Shown: positions 46,662 through 57,164 of the stretch, in pieces
Position numbering within the stretch: the stretch's first letter is position 1
How the letters are laid out: every line of letters starts with the position of its first letter
NCBI GenBank assembly: GCA_033439255.1
Contig: CM065879.1
Coordinates: 1,964,501-2,028,500 of the forward strand
DNA length: 64,000 bases
Source of the DNA: Hericium rajendrae
Taxonomy: Eukaryota; Basidiomycota; Agaricomycetes; Russulales; Hericiaceae
Reading direction: 5' to 3'
Made by a program: the position numbers and the translations under genes
The notes under the pieces: model-generated
Told to the model about the DNA's origin: nothing
Database searches by the model: none
What the model saw: only the letters and a program-made list of their open reading frames with translations

Positions 46662-47137
46662 GAGGGTTTACGGTTTCTAGAAGTGTCTCAACCGTCTCAA
46701 CCGTCCCGATCGTCCCAACCGTCCCGATCGTCCCAACCGTCCCAAAATGCTTAAGTAAGCCATTCAATTGTGGACAGTTGGGACGGTCGGGACGGTCGGG
46801 ACTGTCCCGACTGTCCAACCCTAACCCAAACTCAATATCTCACATCCCTCGAAAATCAATATACCCGCCAACCCAACCAACCTAACCACCAACCCAACCG
46901 CCAACCCAACTGCCAACCCAACCCATCCCAACCCCAACCGGCGTGAGCGTGAAAAGGGACTGCGTGGTGGACAACTCGAAGAGGTGTCCGAATAAGGCAA
47001 CCGTCCCGACTGTCCAACCTGTCCAAGCCGACCATCCCACCGCGGGACGCCAACCGTCCCGGGGTGAGACGGTCGGGACCATTGGGACTGTCTCAGCCGT
47101 GGGAACGTCGAGACACTTCCGGAAACCGTAAACTCTG
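46662..47137. mobile_element. Non-autonomous hAT-like MITE, 476 bp
   Basis: The terminal inverted repeats begin GAGGGTTTACGGTTTCTAGA on the left and, read in reverse complement, CAGAGTTTACGGTTTCCGGA on the right, continuing through AAGTGTCTC. An exact 8-bp target duplication GATATTGC flanks it. Eight-base duplications and termini of the CAGRG type indicate the hAT superfamily. The interior holds no gene. It is made of subterminal clusters of GGGACGGTCGGGAC-like units and their complements, plus a stretch of AACCC/AACC repeats near 46860-46935. Such repeated subterminal motifs are typical transposase-binding regions. It would need a transposase supplied elsewhere. Confidence 0.85.
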
Positions 47138-47145
47138 GATATTGC
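47138..47145. repeat. Target-site duplication, right (GATATTGC)
   Basis: Right-hand copy of the eight-base duplication. Confidence 0.85.
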
Positions 47146-47534
47146 AACCTCGATCATACCGATGAATGGCAGCATTATGCATGGTGCAGACTGGAAGTAT
47201 TGAACGTGTTGAGAGCTGCATACCGTGGCGGGCACCCACCGAGGGCCACTATCCATGAGAACAATGTGAGCATATACCAATTCGTCGTAAGTGATACCAG
47301 TTTCTCAATGCAGGCGGAGCGTTCATATGGGTCACTGACATGGCATGCAGCTACTGCAGACCTCTTTTTCAGCAGACATACCGGATGCGGAGGTGCAGAA
47401 GTTGCTTGCGATGTACTGAACGTGGACAAGGACATGTCACGACTGTGTGAAACAGTCGCATATAACTTACCATTCAGTAGCGGTCAAGGACATCACATAT
47501 AAATTTCGACATTTTCCATCTAACTCGCACGTAA
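47146..47534. other. Intergenic region
   Basis: Region beyond the 3' end of the broken phosphotransferase gene. No gene recognised. Confidence 0.3.
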
Positions 47535-47670
47535 TCAAACACCTTCTGGCCCGTCGACGTCTGCCCTCCACACGGCAAACGAAGAGACGAACAAGTCGTC
47601 CCCGTGCCACTGCAACAGCCAGTCCACCAACTGGCGAGCCTTCGATCCAGCGTCGACAACCTTCATATAG
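47535..47670 (-). pseudogene. Severed C-terminus of phosphotransferase paralogue 1
   Basis: On the minus strand this reads YMKVVDAGSKARQLVDWLL, then QWHGDDLF and VWRADVDG, to a TGA at 47535. It matches the last exon of the intact paralogue at 58677 (YMRIVEAGSNARRLVEWLL). The rest of the gene lies 8 kb away at 55699-56983 on the same strand. The two parts share the block CCTTCATATAG / CCTCCATATAG at the break, so the mobile element between them separated them. Confidence 0.85.
47660..47670. repeat. Target-site duplication of the foldback element, left
   Basis: CCTTCATATAG, matched by CCTCCATATAG at 55688-55698 (10 of 11 identical; the last seven bases exact). The length fits the 9-11 bp duplications of Mutator-like elements. 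Confidence 0.7.
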
Positions 47671-47679
47671 GTAGATATT

Positions 47680-48064
47680 CAGTTAGACAGAATTAATCTG
47701 CGGCTGTAGTAAGGCCTGACAGAATTAATCTGTCACCTTTAGGATTAGCCACATTACGGTTCAAACCGTAACACGATCTCCCACAGTAGTACAGATCAAC
47801 TCGTAATGAAAGGTCCTGAGCCGCGTAGTCTAGCAAAACAATGTAGAGACCGAGAATCGAACCTAGGACAATTCACCGGTTCATCATGAACATAGACACA
47901 ACTAACCACTGAGCCAACGTGCTGTTGAAGTAAACATAAATTTATATCTAATGAGCCATTATTTCGCGAAAATTTCGACTTAGCAACATTTCCGTAGGTC
48001 ATAACCTGGACGGATACACTCGTAATTACAGCTTCATCTGTAAATATCAAGTTAGTGAATTATA
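47680..48064 (+). repeat. Left terminal inverted repeat of the foldback element
   Basis: Reverse complement of 55298-55682, with a handful of substitutions. It includes the complement of the tRNA-like A and B boxes (B box complement near 47852-47862). Confidence 0.85.
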
Positions 48065-48122
48065 ACCAACAAACAATAATAATGAAGAAAACCTATGGAC
48101 ACAACTTTCAAAGCTAATACTG

Positions 48123-48172
48123 ACAGATACATCTGTTCTTACAGATATATCTGTCTTGACAGATGTATCTGT
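48123..48172. repeat. Three spaced 14-bp palindromes
   Basis: ACAGATACATCTGT (48123-48136), ACAGATATATCTGT (48141-48154) and ACAGATGTATCTGT (48159-48172), each separated by four bases. The outer two are reverse complements of each other and the middle one is self-complementary. They lie at the centre of the foldback element, just left of the Ty3 insertion. Confidence 0.8.
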
Positions 48173-48185
48173 AATTTATGCCTTT

Positions 48186-48608
48186 TGTCACGGATCGCTC
48201 CATTTCTCTCCGCCTTCTTCTCTGCCATCAAGGCATCGCGTCGGTCATGTGCTCCAGCAGCCCCATCACATGTTCACTTCCTCACATGACCTGGGGCTAT
48301 CCTTCACCCATGCCCTTGTTCCCCTTTGGGACATCCTATTGTTCTCCCTCCCATTGTTCTCCTTTTGGCCACCATTGTTCTCACTCGATTGTTCGACCCG
48401 TTATGGTGTCCATTGTTCTTTTCCCATTGTCGTCCCAGTACTTATAGGCTCCCTGTCGCTCGCCTATTTCCCTAGATTGTCTATTTCGTCTGTACCGTAC
48501 TGTACCTCCAATACAGGTCACTGCGCTGCTAGTCGCTCTCTGCTCTCTCGCTCCCATCATCGCTGGTGACTTGGGTGGTTCTCTGCTGTCTACGACCGAG
48601 TCTTGACA
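48186..48608 (+). repeat. Left LTR of the Ty3 element
   Basis: 423 bp, TG...CA termini, 420 of 423 positions identical to the right LTR. It contains several copies of the motif CCATTGTTCT or close variants. Confidence 0.93.
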
Positions 48609-48649
48609 CCTGGACAATCTCTACACCCGCCTCACCTCCCTACTATTGC

Positions 48650-50834
48650 CCATCATACCTTTCTTCTTTGAACCCTTCACCGCCGACATCTTCACCGAAT
48701 CCCGACATCCATTCCATCAACCTCATCTCCCCTTTCCCATCGCCAACACCATCGAGGGTAGTGCACTCATCCCCCTCCTCTGCTATTGTGCTGTGAAGCG
48801 TTGGGAAGCCGAAGGAGTTTGGTTTCAATTGAGGTCGTGGAAACCACATGCAGGTGCTATCTCCATTGCCTTATACGTTCGAATTCGAGTTTCCTTTGAC
48901 GTCGACTTGCAAGAATTCACGTTCGGTGCCTCGGATATCGCTTACCACTGTCGCCAACCCAACCGAGGATCCCCTGCAAGTATCCTACCATCGACCTCGT
49001 TCCCCTTTTGCACACTAGGTCTCTTCACCCCCGAACCCTCACCTGAGCCTGTGTGGGCCAGAGAACGCCTCGGCCACCGATTCCTCAGAAACCCGTACTC
49101 GGACCCCCTGTACCCTCGTGCTCTTGGTCGTCGCCCAGTTGCGGCTGACTTCTTCTAGACCTCACCATTGATCCCACCGACCCCCGTTTCCAGACCACAG
49201 AACCATACCCACTCGGCGTCTTCGCCTCGCTCGACGAATACTTCATCTACACCCTTTCTGGCATCGTTCGAATAGACTTCGTCACTCCGGACGAGGACGA
49301 CGACGGTCCCGCACAGTGGTACTTCGCCGATCGTGACGACCAGGCAGACCTCGAGCTTAACGACTTCGACGTCGCAGCTACAGAACACCGTCGCCAACAC
49401 CCCGCTACCCCGCCGCTTCCCACCGTCACCCTTCCTAGTGCAGATTCTCCTCCTGCTCGCACCACCCCACTTGTCGTTCCCCCAGGTATTACCTTCAACC
49501 CGGTAACCAACAACTACTACGCATACCGCTCTGACACCAATCGGCTTGTAGTCAGTTGGAGACCCAGCCTCGTAGAAGAAAGTGACCTGTGGTTTTGGCA
49601 GGCCAGTACCCTCTTCTTAACCACTGCAGAACTCGCACTCTCTCAAGCAGTTATAGAGAATCTCGCTCAGCAACAAGCTACCCACCTCGATACCCTTCGG
49701 GCCCCACCACCACCACCTGTTTCGACGCCTACCCCAGTACCAGTCCCCTCACCTGCTCCACCCGTTGCCGCTGTTGCATCGACATCCACCGTCAACGTCA
49801 AACCAACCATTGCCACAGCCCCCCCTGTTCAGCCATCCATCGACATGTCCAACCCTGAGATCGGCGTCAAACCTGCTCCCTTTGAGGGAGATCGTTCCAA
49901 GTCCAAGGAATTCCAGCTGCGTATTCGCTTATTCCTTCGCGCCAACTCTACCCGGTATAAAGATGATACCGCCCAGATCTCCCTCTTCCTCGACCTCTGC
50001 CAGGGCCCTATCGCCGGCCAGTGGGCCACCCAGCGCGTCGAGGAGATCCTTGAGGATGACGATCTCGTGGCTGCAAAAACATCTCCAGCTCATGTTCCCC
50101 GTTACGCCAACCTCACCGCCCTTCGAACTCGCTTCAACTTGGACTTCTCTCCCCTTGACGACTCCAAGGATGCCTCCCATGCTATCCAGACCCTCCAGAT
50201 GGGTATGCGCCCGGTAGTCGACTACATCACTGAGTTTGAGTCCTTCGCCCCTCGCACCGGCTACAATGACATGGCCCTGATCGACTGGTTCCTGCATGGC
50301 CTCAACAGTGCCCTGCGCGATGATTGCCAGTGCAGCTACCCCACGCCCACCACCCTGGCTGAGTGGAAGGCGAGGGCCCGTGACAGGAATGCTGCCTACC
50401 TCATGCGCACCCGGTTCCAGAGTCCCCACCCTACAACTGGGCGCACCCCGGTGAGCACTTGCTCCCCTCAGTCCACATCTACTGGCCGATCTCGCACAGT
50501 CGCTGCTACAGGTGCCCCACTGTCCAAACTCTCGGAGCCTGACCGTGAGCGCCTCAGGTGTGAGAGCGGTTGCTTCCGCTGCCGCCAGAAGGGCCATGGC
50601 TTCCGCGACTGCCCCCTCAATGCCGACTCCAACCCCCGTGCCCCAACCCCTCGTGTCCGAGCGCTAGAAACCGGCTCTGCCCCGGGAGTAGCTCCAGAAG
50701 ATGCAGCCGCCGCCCTCGCTGTCCCCGCCATCAACAGGTCCATCGCCGACTTATCGTCGCAGTTGAAGGACTTGAGCGAGGAAGAGAGGGAAGAGGCAAA
50801 GGCTGCATTAAAGGATATGGTTGAGGGTTTTTAA
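48650..50834 (+). other. gag region of the Ty3 element
   Basis: Capsid-type region with a Pro-rich stretch, a retrotransposon gag block (FEGDRSKSKEFQLRIRLF) and a CCHC zinc knuckle (CFRCRQKGHGFRDCP) near 50570-50620. Boundaries are approximate at the 5' side. Confidence 0.85.
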
Positions 50835-50859
50835 AGCGCCCCCCGGTCACGTCGTCCGT

Positions 50860-53800
50860 GGGTGGCAAGAAACATTTCTTTGATCCGTCGAATCGCTTCT
50901 CTGTACTATCCGACCCCTGTGAGCAATCGTATCCATCGTCTTTGCGCATGTCCGCTATCACACCCAACCGTCAGACACCGTCCATTATGCTCCAGGCCAA
51001 GATTATCACTGCCCCGATCAAGAAACAAATCGACACTGAGGCACTTCTCGATAGTGGTGCAGAAGGCATTATTATGCACCCCGAGTTTGCCAAGAAACAC
51101 CAGTTCCCCCTCAAGAAACTCCCTAAACCCTTTCCCGTTCGCAACGTGGACAACTCCAAAAACATCATGGGCTGGGTCCGCTATTCCGTCAACCAGAACA
51201 TCCGCATTTACGCCAAGGACTCAACGTCCTTCCATGAGGAGACAGCTGAGTTCTATCTCGTTGATATTGGCGACTATGACATTATCCTTGGGACCGATTG
51301 GTTACAGGAACACAACCCTGAAATTGATTGGGTCTCTCGTCGTGTTGACATGACTCGCTGCCCTCCCTCTTGCACCCTGAATAAGCCCCCGGTCAAAAAC
51401 CTGTCCACTCGCTCAGAACGCCGCCAATCAGCCCCTCGTCCACCAGTCCTCAGTACCGCTGCTGTACTGCTCCCCCCACCTTGCCCCCTCCATTGCTCCC
51501 ACTGCCCCCGCCATTTGTTCCTGCCCCACTTTCCAAATACGTGATCCCTGCTCGCCGAGTCCAAGGTGTCCGTCTTCGCCGCATCCACCTGTCCAAAGTC
51601 CCTGCACGTCTGTTTACCGAGGATGATGACCCGCGACCTAACGTCGATGATGACTGGGTTGAAGAGGGTCTTCGCCTAGCTGGTGTTCTCCCTGACTGGG
51701 ACACACCACCCCCTCCAGATGACGACCCAGACTACCAACATACCATCCGTATCCGTCGCTCTTTCACCAATGCTCAGAAACTGGCTGAGCGTGTGGCCGC
51801 CCATGTTGCGGAGAAGTCCTTTGCTGAGATGGTTCCCCCTCAGTACCAGGATTTCCAACCCGTCTTCGATGAGGAATCCTCCCATCGCCTTCCTGAACGT
51901 CGCCCTTGGGATCACGCCATCGACCTGAAAGATGGTTTTGAACCCCGTTCATGCAAGGTCTATCCCATGGCTCCCACTGAGCAGGAGGACCTCGATTCGT
52001 TCCTTGATGACCAGGTCAAAAAAGGCTACATCCGTCCTTCCAAATTCCCTATGGCGAGTCCCTTCTTCTTTATCAAGAAAAAAGATGGAAAACTACGCCC
52101 CGTCCAGGACTATCGCACCCTCAACAAGGGCACCATCAAGAATGAATATCCCCTGCCCCTCATCTCTGAACTCATTGACAAGCTCAAGGGTGCCAAAGTC
52201 TTCTCCAAGATGGACGTTCGTTGGGGTTACAACAACGTTCGCATCAAGGAGGGCGACGAATGGAAAGCCGCCTTCAAAACCAACCGCGGTCTCTTTGAAC
52301 CCCTGGTGATGTTTTTTGGTCTTACAAACTCCCCTGCCACGTTCCAAGGAATGATGAATGAACTTTTCAAGGATCTCATTGACACAGGCAAAGTCGTCAT
52401 CTACATGGACGATATCCTCATTTTCACCGAAACCCTCGAAGAACATCGCGACCTTGTGCGCAAGGTCCTCCAACGCCTCCAGGACAATGACCTCTTCCTC
52501 AAACCAGAGAAGTGCTCTTTCGAGCAGCCCTCCGTTGAGTTCCTCGGTCTCATCGTCTCCCATAACACGCTTGCCATGGACCCCGTCAAGGTTGCAGGCA
52601 TCGCTGAATGGCCTGCCCCGTAACGTCAAGGATGTCCAGTCCTTTGTTGGCTTTGGCAACTTCTATCGACGCTTCATCCAGGACTTCTCCAAAGTCGCCC
52701 GTCCCATGTTTGACCTTACCAAGAAAGACCATCCTTGGGCCTGGTCTGCTGAATGTCAACATGCCTTTGAGGCTCTTAAAGCTGCGTTCACCTCGTCCCC
52801 AGTCCTTATCATGCCTGACCCGTCCAAACCCTACTTGGTTGAGGTCGATGCCTCAGACTATGCCACAGGAGGTATCCTATCCCAGCGCGGGGAGGACGAG
52901 CAATGGCACCCTGTTGCTTACATCTCCAAGGCCTTCACTGCCCCTGAACGCAACTACGACATTTATGACAAGGAACTCCTGGCCATCATCCGTGCCCTCG
53001 AAGCCTGGCGCCACTACCTGGAAGGCTCTCTCCATACTGTGGAGATCTGGACCGACCATAAGAACCTGGAATACTTCAAGTCTGCCCAAAAGCTGAGTCA
53101 TCGTCAGGCTCGCTGGGCTCTCTTCCTCACTCGTTTCGACTTCACCTTGATCCACAAACCCAGTATTCATCACCGGCCAGATGCCATGTCGAGACGACCT
53201 GACCATAGAGAGGGGGTGAACGACGACAACTCAGATCGTGTCCTCCTCGACCCCAAGTACTTCCAGATTCGTGCTACACGTCCAGCCGCTGTCAAGTCCA
53301 TTGGCAATGCTGATCTTCGCCAACGCATTCGCAATGCCAAGACCAAGGATATTGAGGTCGTTCAAGCCCTTGACGTGATCCTGAACAACGGTCCTCGCTC
53401 CCTCGTCAAGAACCTCCAAGAATGGAACTACGAGGATGGCCTCATCCTCTTTCGTGGCAAAGTCTACATCTCTGCTGACAAGGACCTTCGGCGAGATATC
53501 GTCAAGCTGCATCACGACACTCCCATGGCTGGTCACCCCGGACGCTACAAGACCTATGAGCTCCTCAGTCGCAACTACTGGTGGCCCGGTATGTCTGTCT
53601 TCGTTCGTGATTATGTGATGGCTGTGCTACCTGCCAGGCCACCAAGGTTCAAAATCACCGCCCCCATGTTGAAACAATCCCCAATGCCATCCCTACCCGT
53701 CCCTTCCAAGACATTACCTCGGACTTCATCGTCAAACTCCCAGAATGCCAAGGCTATGACTCCATCAACGTGGTCGTCGACCGTTTTACAAAGCACGTCT

Positions 53801-54830
53801 CCTTCACTCCTTGTAACGAGACCATTACCAGTGATGGCACAGTCGACATCCTTTTTGACAGGATTTATCGGAACTACGGCCTCTGGGAACGCCTCATCTC
53901 TGATCGTGGCCCACAGTACGCAGGCAAAGTCATGCGTGGCGTCTTTGACAAACTTGGTATCAAGTCCTCCCTCAGCACCACCTATCATCCACAGACCGAT
54001 GGCGAGTCAGAACGCGTCAATCAAGAACTCGAGCAGTTCCTTCGTACCTTCTGCAACTACCGTCAGGATGATTGGGTCCAATGGCTCCCTTACGCTGAGT
54101 TCTCGCACAACCACCGTATCCACAGCGCCACTAACCGAGCTCCATTTGAAATGCTCCTTGGCTATATTCCCACTGCCATCCCCACTGTCAACCCCACATC
54201 GTCTACACCCGCCATCGAGGATCGTTTCCGTCACCTCGAACAACTTCGCACTGAGGTCCAGGCCAGCCTTCAAACAGCTGCTGATCTCATGAAGCGCAAC
54301 AACCAGGACCATATGCACGACACCATCCACTTCCAGGTTGGCGACAAGGTCTGGCTCGATGGCAAGAACATCAAAACCACACGACCCAAAGCTAAGCTTG
54401 CTGATCGACGCCTGGGACCTTTCGAAATCACTGACATCCTGGGCCCAGTCTCTTATCGACTGAAGCTACCACCCACCTGGCGTATCCACCCGGTGTTCCA
54501 CACGTCCCTGTTGTCCCCTTACAAGGAAACCGATGCTCATGGTCCCAACTTCCCTGCACCACCACCTGACCTTGTGGAGGGTGAGGAAGAGTACGAAGTT
54601 GAGTCTGTCCTCGATGCTCGTCTCACTCGGAACAAACGTGGCATTGAATATCTCGTCAAATGGGCAGGCTACCCTGATTCAGAAAATCAGTGGCTTTCAC
54701 GTACCTCCCTTTCCAATGCCCATGGTGCAATCACCGACTTCTACACCCGCCATCCGCATGCACTCAAGGCTCCCAATCTTCGTGGACTCATCTACCTCGA
54801 TCCCGTCCATGCTCATCACGCACTCCAGGC
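50860..54830 (+). other. pol region of the Ty3 element
   Basis: In order, with approximate spans: aspartic protease (LLDSGAEG, about 51.0-51.3 kb), reverse transcriptase including the YMDDILIF block (51.9-52.6 kb), RNase H (52.8-53.2 kb), integrase with the HHCC-like and catalytic core parts (53.4-54.4 kb), and a chromodomain (YLVKWAGYPDSENQW, about 54.6-54.75 kb). The chromodomain places it among chromoviruses, which are thought to target heterochromatin. The region is broken. Confidence 0.85.
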
Positions 54831-54856
54831 GAAAGTGCGTCTTAGAGAGGGGGTGA

Positions 54857-55279
54857 TGTCACGGATCACTCCATTTCTCTCCGCCTTCTTCTCTGCCATC
54901 AAGGCATCGCGTCGGTCATGTGCTCCAGCAGCCCCATCACATGTTCACTTCCTCACATGACCTGGGGCTATCCTTCACCCATGCCCTTGTTCCCCTTTGG
55001 GACATCCTATTGTTCTCCCTCCCATTGTTCTCCTTTTGGCCACCATTGTTCTCACTCGATTGTTCGACCCGTTATGGTGTCCATTGTTCTTTTCCCATTG
55101 TCGTCCCAGTACTTATAGGCTCCCTGTCGCTCGCCTATTTCCCTAGATTGTCCATTTCGTCTGTACCATACTGTACCTCCAATACAGGTCACTGCGCTGC
55201 TAGTCGCTCTCTGCTCTCTCGCTCCCATCATCGCTGGTGACTTGGGTGGTTCTCTGCTGTCTACGACCGAGTCTTGACA
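54857..55279 (+). repeat. Right LTR of the Ty3 element
   Basis: 423 bp, preceded by the purine tract AGAGAGGGGGTGA. Confidence 0.93.
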
Positions 55280-55297
55280 CCTTTATTGTTCATCACA

Positions 55298-55682
55298 TAT
55301 AATTCACTCACTTGATATTTACGGATAAAGCTGTAATTACGAGTGTATCCGTCCAGGTTATGACCTACGGAAATGTTGCTAAGTCAAAATTTTCGCGAAA
55401 TAATGGCTCATTAGATATAAATTTATGTTTACTTCAACAGCATGTTGGCTCAGTGGTTAGTTGTGTCTATGTTCATGATGAACTGGTGAATTGTCCTAGG
55501 TTCGATTCTCGGTCTCTACATTGTTTTGCTAGACTACGCGGCTCAGGACCTTTCATTACGAGTTGATCTGTACTACTGTGGGAGATCGTGTTACGGTTTG
55601 AACCGTAATGTGGCTAATCCTAAAGGTGACAGATTAATTCTGTCAGGCCTTACTACAGCCGCAGATTAATTCTGTCTAACTG
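55298..55682 (+). repeat. Right terminal inverted repeat of the foldback element
   Basis: Inverted copy of 47680-48064. On this strand the tRNA-like A box TGGCTCAGTGG is at 55446-55456 and the B box GGTTCGATTCT at 55499-55509. Confidence 0.85.
55446..55509 (+). other. tRNA-like segment with RNA polymerase III A and B boxes
   Basis: TGGCTCAGTGG followed 53 bases later by GGTTCGATTCT fits the internal promoter of a tRNA gene. A T-arm of four of five pairs can be drawn, but the expected acceptor stem does not pair, so this is a tRNA-derived remnant and not a functional tRNA. Confidence 0.5.
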
Positions 55683-55687
55683 AACTG

Positions 55688-55698
55688 CCTCCATATAG
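55688..55698. repeat. Target-site duplication of the foldback element, right
   Basis: CCTCCATATAG, partner of 47660-47670. Confidence 0.7.
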
Positions 55699-56983
55699 CC
55701 CGGGTCAAGCGCAGTAACGCTCTGCATCGTGATTAGCTTTTGAATGCAATAGTTAACAAAATCAACACCCACCTCGGCGAAGATCTTCCTATATTCCGCG
55801 GCATCTTCAGCCAACTCAGCCCATCCCCGCGAGCACATCACGCCATCCAAGCACATGGGGGCGAATCGCCTGTCGAGTATCCCCTCGTCGACCAGCCAAG
55901 CGGGACAGTCGAGCGCAAGAAACGCGGGCACAACAGCGTGGAAGTCCCAGCCTAGGATCGCATGGATATGGCCCTCTTCCGACAAAATGTTCCCCATTGA
56001 GCAGATGGCTCGCATGAGGGTCGGGCGCCACAAGCGACCGTCATTGGAGGATTCTGCAGAGGGTGCGAGACGCTCAGCTAGAGCGAGGATGCCTTGCAGC
56101 TCTTTGCATGGCTTGGTCACCGTAATCTGTTCGGCGCGCTCCACGAGATGCGACACGTAAGCCTGGTAGGTCGCAAATGGGCCTACTGCATGCCTCGGGC
56201 CGACCTCGTAGCCTGGGATGAAGAGCGGCCCTATCTCCACAGACTGAGAAGTAGCGTCGAAAGCAAGTACACTCCCTATAGGTGCGGAGCTCGGGAGAGG
56301 AACCCGGGCAAGCTGCACGCTTATGTTCGCAAACTCGTGCAGCATGCGGAGCTGTTGAGAGTTGTTACTGTCAGTTCAATAGAACATCGTTATGCCAGAG
56401 TATCGAACAAACCTTAGTATCCTTGGTGGTTCCAAGCCTATCCCACTCACGAACGCCCCTGCATTTCTCCTGGAGCATCCAAGGTGGGCCATCTCGCACG
56501 CTCGGTTCGGACTGGGCCGTAGAGTACGAGAAGCAGCGGGGGACAGGAAAATTCGCGTGGCGTAAGAGAGATATCACCGCTACTTCACTCAGAACCTGGC
56601 GAGAACAGTGCTCCTGGCCTAACAGATCGATGGTCCATTGATTCGGAAGACGCGCTACGAATGAGATTTTGGAGTCTCCACGTCAGAGCGAAGTTCATAG
56701 GCCTGGGAGTTTGTGCGGCACGTCAGTGAACTGGCCTCTGAGGTAATACGGTCATACGTACGTCGTGATACCCGTCGGCAGAAGAGATCTGCTGTACCTC
56801 TACGATTCTGCGCCCGCCACAGAACTGCTCTGCGACTTTGCAAAGACAGACGAGGTCGAAGTTGAGGCCGTCTAGCTTGGTAACGTCTCCTGGAAACGTG
56901 AAGACGGGGTCGCTGGGGGGCTGGACGTCGATAGTGATAGCTGTTCCATCTCGTTCGAAGAGTCTCCACTGATAGGCGGGCAT
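55699..56983 (-). pseudogene. Phosphotransferase (APH-fold) paralogue 1, main part, decayed
   Basis: The minus strand starts at 56983 with MPAYQWRLFERDG. It includes LVCLCKVAEQFCGG, the GYHD exon end, then CFSYSTAQSEPSVRDGPPWML, MLHEFANISVQLARVP and FHAVVPAFLALDCPAWLVDEG, with SVTALDPGYMEAV at the break near 55700. It matches the intact paralogue at 58677-60137 exon by exon. Three kinds of damage are seen. There is a one-base loss after YELRSDV (near 56685) relative to the paralogue. The catalytic block HGDLDPNNIL is replaced by RAICSMGNIL, and VLDWE by ILGWD. The last exon is cut off by the mobile-element insertion. The loss of catalytic residues suggests that decay began before or soon after the insertion. 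Confidence 0.85.
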
Positions 56984-57164
56984 GTCAAGGAGGTAGTGCT
57001 GTCAAGTTCAAATTCGTTCCAGGATTTAACCCGAGAATAAATAGCTTGTACTCGCGGGCGCTCCCAGACCACGTTTCATACCACGACTTCATCCTAGTAA
57101 CCCGCTAGTTGGGTTTTCTGGCGCCAAGGGACGAAAAAATGGCACATAGACGAGATCATCATTG

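Larger units (their letters stand above)
48186..55279 (+). mobile_element. Ty3 (gypsy) chromovirus LTR retrotransposon, 7.1 kb, young but broken
   Basis: A fossil of the Ty3 chromovirus family. It has two 423-bp LTRs (48186-48608 and 54857-55279), starting TGTCACGG and ending TTGACA. The 5-bp target duplication is CCTTT (48181-48185 and 55280-55284), and a purine-rich tract lies just before the right LTR. The LTRs differ at three positions (about 0.7%), so insertion was recent. All expected parts are present in order: a gag region with a CCHC zinc knuckle, an aspartic protease, reverse transcriptase, RNase H, integrase and a C-terminal chromodomain. The coding region is interrupted about three or four times, so it looks broken. 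It lies within the foldback element. Confidence 0.93.
47671..55687. mobile_element. Foldback / Mutator-like element with long inverted repeats, carrying a nested Ty3 insertion
   Basis: Inverted repeats of about 385 bp (47680-48064 and 55298-55682) begin CAGTTAGACAGAATTAATCTG in both orientations and differ at only about 2% of sites. Without the Ty3 insertion the element is about 0.9 kb and codes for nothing, so it is non-autonomous. Long inverted repeats and a duplication of about 11 bp suggest the Mutator (MULE) superfamily; a foldback element of another type is possible. Each repeat carries two copies of CAGATTAATTCTGTC near its tip and a tRNA-like segment. The centre holds three 14-bp palindromes. 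It sits in the last exon of a phosphotransferase gene. Confidence 0.75.

Noticed and set aside
46680-47100. CRISPR-like spaced repeats (GGGACGGTC units)
   Set aside because: The organism is a eukaryote, units are irregular and in both orientations, and they lie within a MITE with clear termini and target duplication.
50858-54960. Host gene for a chromodomain or protease protein
   Set aside because: The order protease, reverse transcriptase, RNase H, integrase, chromodomain between matching LTRs shows these are parts of the Ty3 element.
55439-55515. A functional tRNA gene in the inverted repeat
   Set aside because: A and B boxes fit but the acceptor stem does not pair, so only a tRNA-like remnant is claimed.
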